From the NCBI RefSeq assembly GCF_000800255.1, contig NZ_CP009747.1, forward strand, positions 3,658,001 to 3,722,000: 64,000 bases of DNA, in the 5' to 3' direction. The position numbers and the translations under genes are program-made. The stretch is from Pseudomonas parafulva. GTDB taxonomy: Bacteria > Pseudomonadota > Gammaproteobacteria > Pseudomonadales > Pseudomonadaceae. The notes below the pieces were generated by a model, which saw nothing but the letters and a program-made list of their open reading frames with translations, had not been told where the DNA came from and made no database searches. Positions 27,800 through 35,853 of this stretch are shown here, piece after piece. Positions within the stretch are counted from its first letter, which is position 1, and each line of letters begins with the position of its first letter.

Positions 27800-27801
27800 G
27801 C

Positions 27802-28266
27802 TTACTCTTTGGCTGGCTCGCGGGCCAGACGGTCGATTTCTTCGCGGAACTCGTCCAGCGCCTGAAAGCGCCGGTACACCGAAGCGAAACGGATGTAGGC
27901 AACTTCGTCGAGCTTGCGCAGCTCGGACATCACCAGTTCGCCGACCACCAGCGATTTGACTTCACGCTCGCCGGTGGCGCGCAGACGGCTCTTGATGTGC
28001 GCCAGCGCGGCTTCCAGGCGCTCGATGCTCACCGGACGCTTCTCCAGCGCCCGCTGCATGCCTGCGCGCAGCTTGTCTTCGTCGAACGGTTGGCGCGTGC
28101 CATCCTGCTTGATCAGCCGGGGCAGAACCAGTTCGGCGGTCTCGAAGGTGGTGAAGCGTTCGCCACAGGCCACGCATTCGCGGCGCCTACGGACCTGTTC
28201 GCCCTCGGCGACCAGGCGCGAATCGATGACCTTGGTGTCGTTGGCACCGCAAAAGGGACAGTGCAT
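27802..28266 (-). CDS. nrdR: Transcriptional repressor NrdR
   Basis: A 154-residue Zn-ribbon/ATP-cone repressor of ribonucleotide reductase genes. The Zn ribbon is [17 protein letters not shown]...[12 protein letters not shown] (four Cys); the ATP-cone follows from [29 protein letters not shown]. Start at the ATG giving MHCPFC; a longer upstream frame is spurious. It probably heads the leftward nrdR-ribD-ribC-ribBA-ribH-nusB-thiL-pgpA unit. Confidence 0.97.
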   Translation of the reverse strand: MHCPFCGANDTKVIDSRLVAEGEQVRRRRECVACGERFTTFETAELVLPRLIKQDGTRQPFDEDKLRAGMQRALEKRPVSIERLEAALAHIKSRLRATGEREVKSLVVGELVMSELRKLDEVAYIRFASVYRRFQALDEFREEIDRLAREPAKE

Positions 28267-28371
28267 GGTGGCAGGCAACAAAAAAAGGGAGGGCCATGGT
28301 AGCGCATCCCACTGGCAAGACAAGCCAAAGGGGTTACCATCCAGAGAAATCTGCCCGTGAAGGATTGCCCC

Positions 28372-28827
28372 ATGCACCACCGTGCTCTCGTCGTGCTGTG
28401 CCTGGCCGGCCTGCTTGCCGCCTGCGGCAGCGACCGCCCCAAGCCCGAAGCGCCCGCCCCCGCCCCTGTGGCCAAGGCGGTGAAGAAGCCCGTCGACGAA
28501 CCTGGGCCGTTGCCCGCCTACCAGCGCGAACTGAGCGGCACCTTGCTGGAGATCCCGGCAGGCGCCGAGGTCGAATTGGCCCTGTTGGTCATCGACGAGC
28601 GCGGTCGGCCCCAGCGCCTGTTGGCCAGCAGCGACCTGACCGGCACCGGCCAAGCCCTGCCCTATCACCTGCGTTTCAATCCCGAGGCCTTTCCCGCCGG
28701 CGCCCGCGTCGAACTGCGTGGGCGCGCCAGTCGCTCCGGCCAATTGATCCTGCACCTGCCGCCGCAGCGCATCGCCCAAGCGCAGACCCAGGCCACCGGT
28801 GCGCTGCGTTTCGAAAAGGCGCCATGA
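28372..28827 (+). CDS. YbaY-family lipoprotein
   Basis: A 151-residue lipoprotein: signal [18 protein letters not shown] with lipobox LAAC, a Pro/Ala/Lys-rich linker (~22-45), then a YbaY/type III secretion-pilotin-like beta domain ([34 protein letters not shown]). AAGGA lies 8 bases before the ATG at 28372; a GTG at 28357 is rejected. Divergent from nrdR. Function unknown; probably outer-membrane anchored. Confidence 0.75.
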   Translation: MHHRALVVLCLAGLLAACGSDRPKPEAPAPAPVAKAVKKPVDEPGPLPAYQRELSGTLLEIPAGAEVELALLVIDERGRPQRLLASSDLTGTGQALPYHLRFNPEAFPAGARVELRGRASRSGQLILHLPPQRIAQAQTQATGALRFEKAP

Positions 28828-28831
28828 GGTG

Positions 28832-29488
28832 ATGCCGCTGCACTTGCAACAGGCGCTGTCCGCGCTGATCGGCGAGGCGCGCCTGAGCATCACCGAGTTG
28901 CCAGACTGCGATCTGAAGCTGTGGCTGATCGACGCGCAGAACATGGACCGCGCGTTCAGCCCCGACGAAACCCGGCGCATTCTCCACGAGCCCCCTTACT
29001 GGAGCTTCTGCTGGGCCAGCGGCCTGGCCATGGCGCGCTACCTGGCGCAGCACCCGCACTGGGTGCGTGGCAAACGGGTCCTGGACTTCGGCGCCGGTTC
29101 CGGCATCGCCGGGATCGCCGCCGCCCGCGCGGGGGCGCTGGAAGTGGTGGCCTGCGACCTCGATCCGCTGGCGCTGCACGCGTGCCGCGCCAACGCTGCA
29201 CTCAATGGCGTGCAGTTGGGCTACAGCGCCGACTTCTTCGCCGAAGCCGACCGCTTCGACCTGATCCTGGTGGCCGACGTGCTCTACGACCCTGCCAACC
29301 TGCCACTGCTCGACGCCTTCCTGCTGCGCGGGCGCGACGCACTGGTCGCCGACTCGCGGGTACGGCACTTCAACCACCCGCTGTATCGCCCCTTGGGCGT
29401 ACTCGAGGCGCTGACCTTGCCGGACCTGGCCGAGCCGCACGAATTCCGCCGCGTCAGCCTGTACCACGCCAGCCGCGAGCCTTTATAG
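28832..29488 (+). CDS. Class I SAM-dependent methyltransferase (ETFB/PrmA-like)
   Basis: A 218-residue Rossmann methyltransferase. Motif I is [20 protein letters not shown], then [22 protein letters not shown] (acidic loop) and [13 protein letters not shown]. The N-terminal [16 protein letters not shown] is the type seen in lysine methyltransferases of the ETFB/METTL20-PrmA group, so the substrate may be a protein lysine; this is inferred. It starts 5 bases after the lipoprotein stop. Confidence 0.8.
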   Translation: MPLHLQQALSALIGEARLSITELPDCDLKLWLIDAQNMDRAFSPDETRRILHEPPYWSFCWASGLAMARYLAQHPHWVRGKRVLDFGAGSGIAGIAAARAGALEVVACDLDPLALHACRANAALNGVQLGYSADFFAEADRFDLILVADVLYDPANLPLLDAFLLRGRDALVADSRVRHFNHPLYRPLGVLEALTLPDLAEPHEFRRVSLYHASREPL

Positions 29489-29519
29489 TGGTTGCCATTC
29501 CGGATTTGCGAGAGTCGTG

Positions 29520-30404
29520 ATGAGCCAAGCTTCTTCCAACGCCACGCCCTACATCTTCGACGTCACCGATGCCGAGTTCCAGCAGTTGGTGATCGAGAAC
29601 TCCTTCCACAAACCCGTGCTGGTGGATTTCTGGGCCGAGTGGTGCGCGCCGTGCAAGGCGCTGATGCCGCTGCTGGCGAAGATCGCCGAGGGTTACCAGG
29701 GCGAACTGCTGCTGGCCAAGGTCAACTGCGACGTGGAGCAGCAGGTGGTGGCCCAGTTCGGCATCCGCAGCCTGCCGACCGTAGTGCTGTTCAAGGATGG
29801 CCAGCCGGTCGACGGTTTCGCCGGTGCGCAACCGGAGTCGGGCATCCGTGCCATGCTCGAACCCCATGTGCAGATGCCCGCCGCGCCCACCGCCTCGCCG
29901 CTGGAGCAGGCCAAGGCGCTGTTCGCCGAAAGCCGTTTCAGTGAAGCCGAAGCCCTGCTGCAAGCGCTGCTCGCTGAAGACAACAGCAACGCCGAAGCGC
30001 TGATCTACTACGCGGGCTGCCTGGCCGAGCGCAATGACCTGGACGGCGCGCAGCAAGTGCTCGATGCGGTCAAGAGCGATGAGCACAAGGCCGCGCTGGC
30101 CGGTGCCAAAGCCCAACTGACCTTCCTGCGCCAAGCGGCCAGCCTGCCGGAAGTCGCCGAGCTCAAGAGCCGTCTGGCGCAGGATCCACAAGATGACGAA
30201 GCGGCCTACCAATTGTGCATCCAGCAACTGGCGCGCCAGCAGTACGAAGCCGCGCTGGACGGGCTGCTGAAGCTGTTCCAGCGCAATCGCGCCTATGAGA
30301 GCGGACTGCCACAGAAAGCCCTGCTGCAGGTGTTCGACCTGCTGGGCGGCGATCATCCGCTGGTGGGCGTCTATCGCCGCCGGCTGTCTTCGGCGATGTT
30401 CTGA
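29520..30404 (+). CDS. Thioredoxin-fold chaperedoxin CnoX (YbbN-like)
   Basis: A 294-residue protein with an N-terminal thioredoxin domain (VLVDFWAEWCAPCKALMPLL) and a C-terminal TPR-like region (AKALFAESRFSEAEALLQALL...). The family couples holdase and redox protection of chaperone substrates. The active site here is a full CAPC (Cys42/Cys45), unlike the single-Cys SxxC of E. coli CnoX, so a real thiol-disulfide activity is likely. ATG at 29520 preferred over the adjacent GTG at 29517. Convergent with the next gene. Confidence 0.85.
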   Translation: MSQASSNATPYIFDVTDAEFQQLVIENSFHKPVLVDFWAEWCAPCKALMPLLAKIAEGYQGELLLAKVNCDVEQQVVAQFGIRSLPTVVLFKDGQPVDGFAGAQPESGIRAMLEPHVQMPAAPTASPLEQAKALFAESRFSEAEALLQALLAEDNSNAEALIYYAGCLAERNDLDGAQQVLDAVKSDEHKAALAGAKAQLTFLRQAASLPEVAELKSRLAQDPQDDEAAYQLCIQQLARQQYEAALDGLLKLFQRNRAYESGLPQKALLQVFDLLGGDHPLVGVYRRRLSSAMF

Positions 30405-30431
30405 GCCACGACGCGCTCGCGCTGGAAGGGG

Positions 30432-30815
30432 TCAGCCGACCCACCGGTAGAGCGGCGCGTGCGCAGTGCTGTCCACCTTCACCTCGCTGCTGTGACGCAA
30501 GCGCACCAGCAACCGCTTGCCCGCTGCGACGCTGCCCGTCAGGCCCTCCAGGCGCTCCAGCAACTCAGGCCCGCTGAGCTGTCCGGCCTGACGCAGCAAC
30601 GCACAGGCCGCTGACCACTGGCCGTCATCCTGACGCACGGGGGCGGCTGCCGTGGCCGGCACGGCTTGCGCCACGGCGGGCGCCTCCTGCAACTGACGCC
30701 CCAGGTGCGCCCATTCGTGCGGTTCCAGTTCGATGCTCAGGTCCACCGGCCAGTCGCCGATGTGTCCTCGAATTCTCACGCTGCCATCCTTCAATCGCGG
30801 GTCGATGCCCGGCAT
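30432..30815 (-). CDS. Small conserved hypothetical protein
   Basis: A 127-residue protein of unknown function, cytoplasmic by sequence. Core: VRIRGHIGDWPVDLSIELEPHEWAHLGRQL, an Ala-rich middle, and a C-terminal ~60 residues with WSAACALLRQAGQLSGPELLERLEGLTGS. Start set at the internal ATG giving MPGIDPRL; the frame extends to 30914 but that part would overlap the Zur site and divergent gene. A gene occupies the same place in P. aeruginosa between the thioredoxin and the zinc locus. Confidence 0.6.
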   Translation of the reverse strand: MPGIDPRLKDGSVRIRGHIGDWPVDLSIELEPHEWAHLGRQLQEAPAVAQAVPATAAAPVRQDDGQWSAACALLRQAGQLSGPELLERLEGLTGSVAAGKRLLVRLRHSSEVKVDSTAHAPLYRWVG

Positions 30816-30867
30816 GCTCCCACGACATGAAACCTGCGCCAAGCCTCTGGCATCGGCGACAAAATCC

Positions 30868-30880
30868 GTTATAACATTAC
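30868..30880. promoter_or_regulatory. Zur box upstream of the zinc ABC locus
   Basis: GTTATAACATTAC matches the gamma-proteobacterial Zur core GTTATANNATAAC in all but one of the eleven fixed positions. It is 33 bases before the DUF2796 start and overlaps a possible -10. Zinc-replete Zur would repress the downstream four-gene system. Its position also lets it affect the divergent small gene. Confidence 0.75.
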
Positions 30881-30912
30881 CAAACATGTCCCCCAAGCTC
30901 CCGAGGTCGTCC

Positions 30913-31506
30913 ATGCGCCGCCTGCTCCTCGCCTTGCCCTTTGCCCTACTACCACTGGCCGTTGCCCAGGCCCATGATGACCACGATCACGAGCACGGTA
31001 CCTTGCCCGCCCATGAGCATGGCGTGGCCCGCCTGAACGTCGGCCTGGACGGCAACACCCTGGAGCTGGCCTTGGAAAGCCCGGCCATGAACCTGGTGGG
31101 CTTCGAGCACATGCCCGGCAGCGATGCCGACAAAGCCAAGGTCGAAGCGGTGCGCAAGCAGCTCGAACAACCGCTCAAGTTGTTCGGCCTGGCCAGTTCG
31201 GCCGGCTGCAAGGAGGACCAGCAGGAACTGGAAAGCCCGCTGTTCGGCAGCGATCCCGCCGCCAAGCATGACGATGATGACGACGACGACGACGACGATC
31301 ACGATCACGCCCATGAGCATCAGCACAGCGAGATCCACGCCCACTACCAGCTCACCTGCGCCACCCCGGCCAAGCTCACCCAGATCGACCTGTCGCCGCT
31401 GTACAAGGCCTATCCGCAGACTCAGAAGATCAACGTGCAATTGGTCGGTCCGAACGGGCAGAAGGGTATCGAGAGCACGCCAGGCAACGCCGTGGTTTCC
31501 TTCTGA
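30913..31506 (+). CDS. DUF2796 His/Asp-rich periplasmic zinc-binding protein (ZrgA-like)
   Basis: A 197-residue protein with signal peptide MRRLLLALPFALLPLAVAQA and a metal-binding N-terminus HDDHDHEHG...HEHG. A second cluster has ten consecutive Asp codons (31270-31299) followed by HDHAHEHQHSEIHAH. The remaining DUF2796 core has one conserved Cys pair (AGCKEDQ and LTCATPAK). The family is linked to zinc uptake and Zur control. It is first in a tight operon with an ABC ATPase (stop/start TGAATG), a permease and a DUF3299 protein, as in P. aeruginosa PA4063-PA4066. Confidence 0.85.
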   Translation: MRRLLLALPFALLPLAVAQAHDDHDHEHGTLPAHEHGVARLNVGLDGNTLELALESPAMNLVGFEHMPGSDADKAKVEAVRKQLEQPLKLFGLASSAGCKEDQQELESPLFGSDPAAKHDDDDDDDDDDHDHAHEHQHSEIHAHYQLTCATPAKLTQIDLSPLYKAYPQTQKINVQLVGPNGQKGIESTPGNAVVSF

Positions 31507-32217
31507 ATGGACCAGCCGCTGATCGAGTTGCATGACCTGGTGTTCGCCTGGCCAGGGCAGCCGCCCTTGCTGAACATTCCCCAGTTCCGCCTGGAGGCTG
31601 GCGAGGCGCTGTTCCTCAAAGGCCCCAGCGGCAGCGGCAAGACCACCCTGCTCGGCCTGCTGGGCGGGGTCAACCTGCCTGCCCAGGGTCAGGTGCGCCT
31701 GCTCGGGCAGGACCTGGCCACGCTCGGTCAGGCGGCTCGGGACGCGTTCCGGGTCGACCACACCGGCTACATCTTCCAGCAGTTCAACCTGCTGCCGTTT
31801 CTGTCGGTGCAGGAAAACGTCGAGCTGCCCTGCCGCTTCTCGCGCAGCCGCACCGAACGTGCCACACAGCGTCACGGCAGTGTGTCGCAGGCGGCGGCCA
31901 CGCTGTTGGCGCACCTGGGGCTCAAGGATTCGGCCTTGCTCTCACGTCGCGCCGACACCTTGTCGATCGGCCAGCAGCAGCGGGTCGCGGCGGCGCGCGC
32001 GCTGATCGGCCAACCGGAACTGGTGATCGCTGACGAGCCGACCTCCGCCCTCGACGCCGATACCCGCGAAGCCTTCATCCGCCTGCTGTTCGACGAGTGC
32101 CGCAGCGCCGGTTCGAGTTTGCTGTTCGTCAGCCATGACCAGAGCCTGGCGCCCTTGTTCGACCGCGACCTGTCGCTGGCCGAGCTCAACCGTGCGGCCA
32201 CGCCTCGGGAGGCCTGA
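31507..32217 (+). CDS. ABC transporter ATP-binding protein (MacB/LolD-like), zinc locus
   Basis: A 236-residue ABC ATPase. Walker A GPSGSGKTT, Q-loop FQQFNLLPFLSV, signature LSIGQQQRVAAARAL and Walker B LVIADEPTSALD. The signature Ser-Ile-Gly-Gln replaces the usual SGGQ. The FQQFNLLPFL motif places it in the LolD/MacB-type group that works with FtsX-like permeases, rather than in the ZnuC group. Start abuts the DUF2796 stop; its own stop overlaps the permease start (TGATG). Confidence 0.88.
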   Translation: MDQPLIELHDLVFAWPGQPPLLNIPQFRLEAGEALFLKGPSGSGKTTLLGLLGGVNLPAQGQVRLLGQDLATLGQAARDAFRVDHTGYIFQQFNLLPFLSVQENVELPCRFSRSRTERATQRHGSVSQAAATLLAHLGLKDSALLSRRADTLSIGQQQRVAAARALIGQPELVIADEPTSALDADTREAFIRLLFDECRSAGSSLLFVSHDQSLAPLFDRDLSLAELNRAATPREA

Positions 32218-33482
32218 TGTACCTGCTCCGTCTAGCCCTGGCCAGCCTTGCCAATCGGCGCTTCACCGCCCTGCTCACCGCGTTCGCCATCGCCCTGTCG
32301 GTGTGCCTGCTGCTGGCCGTGGAACGCGTGCGCACCGAGGCGCGCGCCAGCTTCGCCAGCACCATCAGCGGCACCGACCTGATCGTCGGCGCCCGCTCGG
32401 GCTCGGTGAACCTGCTGCTGTACTCGGTGTTCCGCATCGGCAACGCCACCAACAACATCCGCTGGGACAGCTTCGAGCACTACGCCAAGGATCCTCGGGT
32501 CAAGTGGGCGATTCCCATCTCCCTGGGCGACTCGCACCGTGGCTATCGGGTGATGGGCACCAACGCCGACTACTTCAGCCACTACCAGTACGGTCGCCAG
32601 CAGCACCTGCAACTGAGTCAGGGCCGTCAGTTCGCCAGCGATCCGTTCGAGGTGGTGCTGGGCGCCGAGGTGGCCGAAGCCCTGCACTACAAGCTCGGTG
32701 ACAGCCTGGTGCTGGCCCACGGCATCGCCACCATCAGCCTGGTCAAGCACGACGACAAGCCGTTCACCGTGGTCGGCATCCTGCAACGCACCGGCACACC
32801 GGTGGACCGCACCCTGCACATCAGCCTGGCCGGTATGGAGGCCATCCACGTCGACTGGCACAACGGCGTGCCGGCACGCGGCGCCGGACGCATCAGCGCC
32901 GAGCAAGCGCGCACCATGGACCTGCAACCCACCGCCATCACCGCGTTCATGCTCGGCCTGAACAACAAGATCGCCACCTTCAGCGTGCAGCGCGAAATCA
33001 ACGAATTCCGGGGCGAACCGCTGCTGGCGATTCTCCCAGGCGTGGCATTGCAAGAGCTGTGGGGCATGATGAGCATCGCCGAACAGGCGCTGTTCGTGGT
33101 CTCGCTGTTCGTGGTGCTGACCGGCCTGATCGGCATGCTCACCGCGATCCTCACCAGCCTCAACGAGCGCCGCCGCGAGATGGCCATTCTGCGCTCGGTG
33201 GGCGCGCGGCCCTGGCATATCGCCGGGCTGCTGGTGCTCGAGGCCCTGGCACTGGCGCTAAGCGGCATCGTCGTCGGGCTGGGCTTGCTCTATGGCGGCA
33301 TCGCCCTGGCGCAGGACGCGGTCCAGGCCAATTATGGTCTCTACCTGCCGTTGGCCTGGCCCAGCGCACATGAATGGACGCTGCTGGCGATCATCCTCGG
33401 TGCGGCGCTGGTGATGGGCAGCGTGCCGGCCTGGCGGGCCTATCGCCAGTCGCTGGCCGATGGCCTGTCGATTCATCTCTGA
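32217..33482 (+). CDS. FtsX-like ABC permease, zinc locus
   Basis: A 421-residue permease with the FtsX/MacB arrangement: one N-terminal membrane segment (FTALLTAFAIALSVCLLLAV), a large periplasmic domain (~45-285) and three C-terminal segments (ALFVVSLFVVLTGLIGMLTAIL, LLVLEALALALSGIVVGLGLL, LLAIILGAALVMGSVPAW). LNERRREMAILRSVGARP is the cytoplasmic coupling motif. Such mechanotransmission transporters act on periplasmic or outer-membrane cargo rather than importing ions directly. Confidence 0.88.
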   Translation: MYLLRLALASLANRRFTALLTAFAIALSVCLLLAVERVRTEARASFASTISGTDLIVGARSGSVNLLLYSVFRIGNATNNIRWDSFEHYAKDPRVKWAIPISLGDSHRGYRVMGTNADYFSHYQYGRQQHLQLSQGRQFASDPFEVVLGAEVAEALHYKLGDSLVLAHGIATISLVKHDDKPFTVVGILQRTGTPVDRTLHISLAGMEAIHVDWHNGVPARGAGRISAEQARTMDLQPTAITAFMLGLNNKIATFSVQREINEFRGEPLLAILPGVALQELWGMMSIAEQALFVVSLFVVLTGLIGMLTAILTSLNERRREMAILRSVGARPWHIAGLLVLEALALALSGIVVGLGLLYGGIALAQDAVQANYGLYLPLAWPSAHEWTLLAIILGAALVMGSVPAWRAYRQSLADGLSIHL

Positions 33483-33491
33483 GGAGTGGTC

Positions 33492-34073
33492 ATGTCGATG
33501 CCTGTAGGCGCCGCGATTCGCCGTGGCGCCTTACCCGCGAAGAAGGCGCTGCAGATTCTCCTGCTGTTGCTGCTGGTGCTGGTCATCCCGGCCTGGGCGG
33601 ACGAGCCGCGCGAGCTGGACTGGCCAGCGCTGATTCCCGAGGGCGCGCCGGTCATCCCGCCACAGCTCACACCGCTGCACGACCTGTCGCAGATGGGCAA
33701 CTCCCTGGGCGACGCCCTGGCGGCCGAGTCCGCCCCGGCAGCGCGGCAACAGGCGCCCGATGCGCCGGTGGTCAAGGCGCTCGACGGCCAGCAGATCAAG
33801 CTGCCCGGCTACATCGTGCCGCTGGAAGTCAGCGAAGAAGGCCGCACCACCGAGTTCCTGCTGGTGCCTTACTACGGCGCCTGCATCCACGTCCCGCCAC
33901 CGCCGTCCAATCAGATCGTGCACGTGTTCAGCGAGATGGGCGTGCGCATCGAGGACCTCTACCAACCGTACTGGATCGAGGGGCGCATGCAGGTGAAGAA
34001 CACCAGCAGCGAACTGGCCGACGCCGGTTATCAGTTGGACGCCGAGAAAATCTACGCCTACGAACTCAAATGA
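33492..34073 (+). CDS. DUF3299 periplasmic protein, zinc locus
   Basis: A 193-residue protein: an N-terminal hydrophobic signal/anchor (LQILLLLLLVLVIPAWA) then a DUF3299 domain with IKLPGYIVPLEVSEEGRTTEFLLVPYYGACIHVPPPPSNQIVHV; the Cys-x-His motif is a possible metal site. Start moved to ATG 33492, 5 bases after GAGGAG. It is the last gene of the Zur-boxed unit; its role is not established. Confidence 0.82.
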   Translation: MSMPVGAAIRRGALPAKKALQILLLLLLVLVIPAWADEPRELDWPALIPEGAPVIPPQLTPLHDLSQMGNSLGDALAAESAPAARQQAPDAPVVKALDGQQIKLPGYIVPLEVSEEGRTTEFLLVPYYGACIHVPPPPSNQIVHVFSEMGVRIEDLYQPYWIEGRMQVKNTSSELADAGYQLDAEKIYAYELK

Positions 34074-34103
34074 GCGTCACCTGCCCTTGAGCGACGTGCT
34101 TCG

Positions 34104-34117
34104 TTGAGCTGAATCAA
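34104..34117. promoter_or_regulatory. ANR/FNR box upstream of oprG
   Basis: TTGAGCTGAATCAA matches TTGAT-N4-ATCAA in nine of ten fixed positions. With a site centred at -41.5 the transcript would begin near 34152, about 32 bases before the oprG ATG. P. aeruginosa oprG is known to be ANR-controlled, which supports the call. Confidence 0.65.
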
Positions 34118-34183
34118 ACAATCCGTTTAGGTAGCTACTTACCATTGGACCACTCGATTTCATCACGTCCTCTGGGAGCTTCC

Positions 34184-34867
34184 ATGAACAAGAACTTGCT
34201 CGGTGCCTCGCTCGTTGCGCTGGCGCTCGCAGCCCCCGTTGCCCACGCCCACCAGGCCGGTGACTTCATCCTGCGTTCCGGCGCCATCACCACCGCGCCC
34301 AACGAAGACAGCGGCAACCTCAAGCTCGACGGTGCCAAAGTCTCCGGCACCAAGGCCACGCTGGACAGCGACACCCAGTTGGGCCTGGCCTTCGCCTACA
34401 TGCTCACCGACCACATCGGCATCGAACTGCTGGCGGCTACCCCCTTCAAGCACACCGTGGGCGTCAAAGGCCTGGGCGGCGGCCTGGATGGCAAGCTGGC
34501 AGACATCAAGCAACTGCCACCGACCCTGTCGCTGCAGTACTACCCGATGGAAGCGTCGTCCAAGTTCCAGCCCTATGCCGGTATCGGCGTGAACTACACG
34601 CTGTTCTTCGATGAAGAATTGAGCAGCTCGCGCAAGCAGCAAGGCTTCAGCAACATGAAGCTGCAGAACTCCGTCGGCCTGGCCGGGCAACTGGGCATGG
34701 ACTACATGCTGACCGACAACCTGCTACTCAACGCTGCGGTGTGGTACGTGGACATCAACACCAAAGCCAGCATCGACGGCCCGAGCGCCCTGGGCGTGGG
34801 CAAGACCAAGGTCAATGTCGAAGTGGATCCTTGGGTGTACATGGTCGGCGTCGGCTACAAGTTCTAA
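34184..34867 (+). CDS. oprG: OmpW-family outer-membrane protein OprG
   Basis: A 227-residue eight-stranded beta-barrel. Signal peptide MNKNLLGASLVALALAAPVAHA; family features GDFILRSGAITTAPNEDS, LGLAFAYMLTDHIGIELLAATPFKH, KFQPYAGIGVNYTLFFDE and C-terminal VDPWVYMVGVGYKF ending in Phe. OprG is implicated in transport of small hydrophobic molecules and amino acids. Start at the ATG giving the signal peptide, with GGGAG upstream. It is flanked by the zinc locus and two sugar-nucleotide genes, as in P. aeruginosa. Confidence 0.93.
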   Translation: MNKNLLGASLVALALAAPVAHAHQAGDFILRSGAITTAPNEDSGNLKLDGAKVSGTKATLDSDTQLGLAFAYMLTDHIGIELLAATPFKHTVGVKGLGGGLDGKLADIKQLPPTLSLQYYPMEASSKFQPYAGIGVNYTLFFDEELSSSRKQQGFSNMKLQNSVGLAGQLGMDYMLTDNLLLNAAVWYVDINTKASIDGPSALGVGKTKVNVEVDPWVYMVGVGYKF

Positions 34868-34899
34868 ACCCGAGACGGGCTGGAACAGACTCACAGATT

Positions 34900-34920
34900 G
34901 GGGCCGCTTCGCGGCCCTTT
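34900..34920 (+). terminator. Rho-independent terminator of oprG
   Basis: GGGCCGC-TTC-GCGGCCC followed by TTTT: a perfect 7-bp stem and triloop with a U-tract, 32 bases past the oprG stop and touching the end of the convergent epimerase gene. Confidence 0.85.
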
Positions 34921-35853
34921 TCAGTGTTTGCCCAACAACCGCGCCAGCCCTTGGACCATGGATGTCGGCTCGGGGAAGTCGAATCGCGCCAGCAGACGCT
35001 GGTTATCAGCCCGGGAGTGGCGAATATCGCCGGACCGCGCGGGGCCATGGCTGACGCTCGGCAGTCCACCGACCACCTGCGCCAAGGCTGTGAGCAGTTG
35101 GTTCAGCGAGGTGGCCTGATTCAAGCCGATGTTCACTGCCCCTTCCTGTACCTGTTCCTGCTCCAGCGCCTGCACCATCACCTGCACCAGGTCACCCACA
35201 TACAGGAAGTCGCGCGTCTGCTCGCCATCGCCGAACACGGTAATGGGCACGCCCTGGCTGGCACGTTCGCAGAAGATGCTGATCACGCCGGAGTACGGCG
35301 AGGAAGGGTCCTGGCGCGGCCCGAAGATATTGAAGAAGCGGAACACCACCGGCTCCAGCCCGTGCTGGCGGCGATAGAAATCCAGGTACTGCTCGCCGGC
35401 CAGCTTGTCCACGGCATAGGGCGTCAACGGCGCTTTGGGCGTGTCCTCGGCGATCGAAAGGCCTTCGCCATTGTTGCCATAGACCGCCGCACTGGAGGCG
35501 AACAGTACCCGGCGCACGCCATTCAAGCGCATGGCTTCGCAGACGTTGAGCGTGCCGATGAAGTTGCTCTGGTGAGTCTTGACCGGATCGTCCACCGAGG
35601 CCTGCACCGAGGCCACCGCCGCCAAATGCACCACCGCTGCGCACCCGGCAACTGCGCGGGTGACCAGTGCGGCATCGGCCACATCGCCCTCTATCAATTG
35701 CAGGCGCGGATGATCGAGGCGCAGGTTGCTGCGCTTGCCGGTGGACAAATCATCCAGCACACGCACCGCATGGCCCTTGTCCAGCAACGCGTCGCACAGG
35801 TGCGAACCGATGAAGCCCGCGCCGCCGGTGATGAGGATGGGTGCGTCAGCCAT
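34921..35853 (-). CDS. NAD-dependent sugar-nucleotide epimerase (GalE/WbpP-like)
   Basis: A 310-residue extended SDR enzyme. NAD-binding ILITGGAGFIGSHL near the N-terminus, VVHLAAVASVQASVDDP, catalytic S-(A/S)-A-VYG and Y-x-x-x-K as TPYAVDKLAGEQYL, and RFFNIFGPRQDPSSPYSGVIS. The best match is a UDP-hexose 4-epimerase; the exact sugar is not determined. Start at ATG 35853; a longer frame to 35973 overlaps the next gene's coding region. It overlaps the upstream RmlD-like gene by 8 bases, so the two are coupled. Confidence 0.85.
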   Translation of the reverse strand: MADAPILITGGAGFIGSHLCDALLDKGHAVRVLDDLSTGKRSNLRLDHPRLQLIEGDVADAALVTRAVAGCAAVVHLAAVASVQASVDDPVKTHQSNFIGTLNVCEAMRLNGVRRVLFASSAAVYGNNGEGLSIAEDTPKAPLTPYAVDKLAGEQYLDFYRRQHGLEPVVFRFFNIFGPRQDPSSPYSGVISIFCERASQGVPITVFGDGEQTRDFLYVGDLVQVMVQALEQEQVQEGAVNIGLNQATSLNQLLTALAQVVGGLPSVSHGPARSGDIRHSRADNQRLLARFDFPEPTSMVQGLARLLGKH

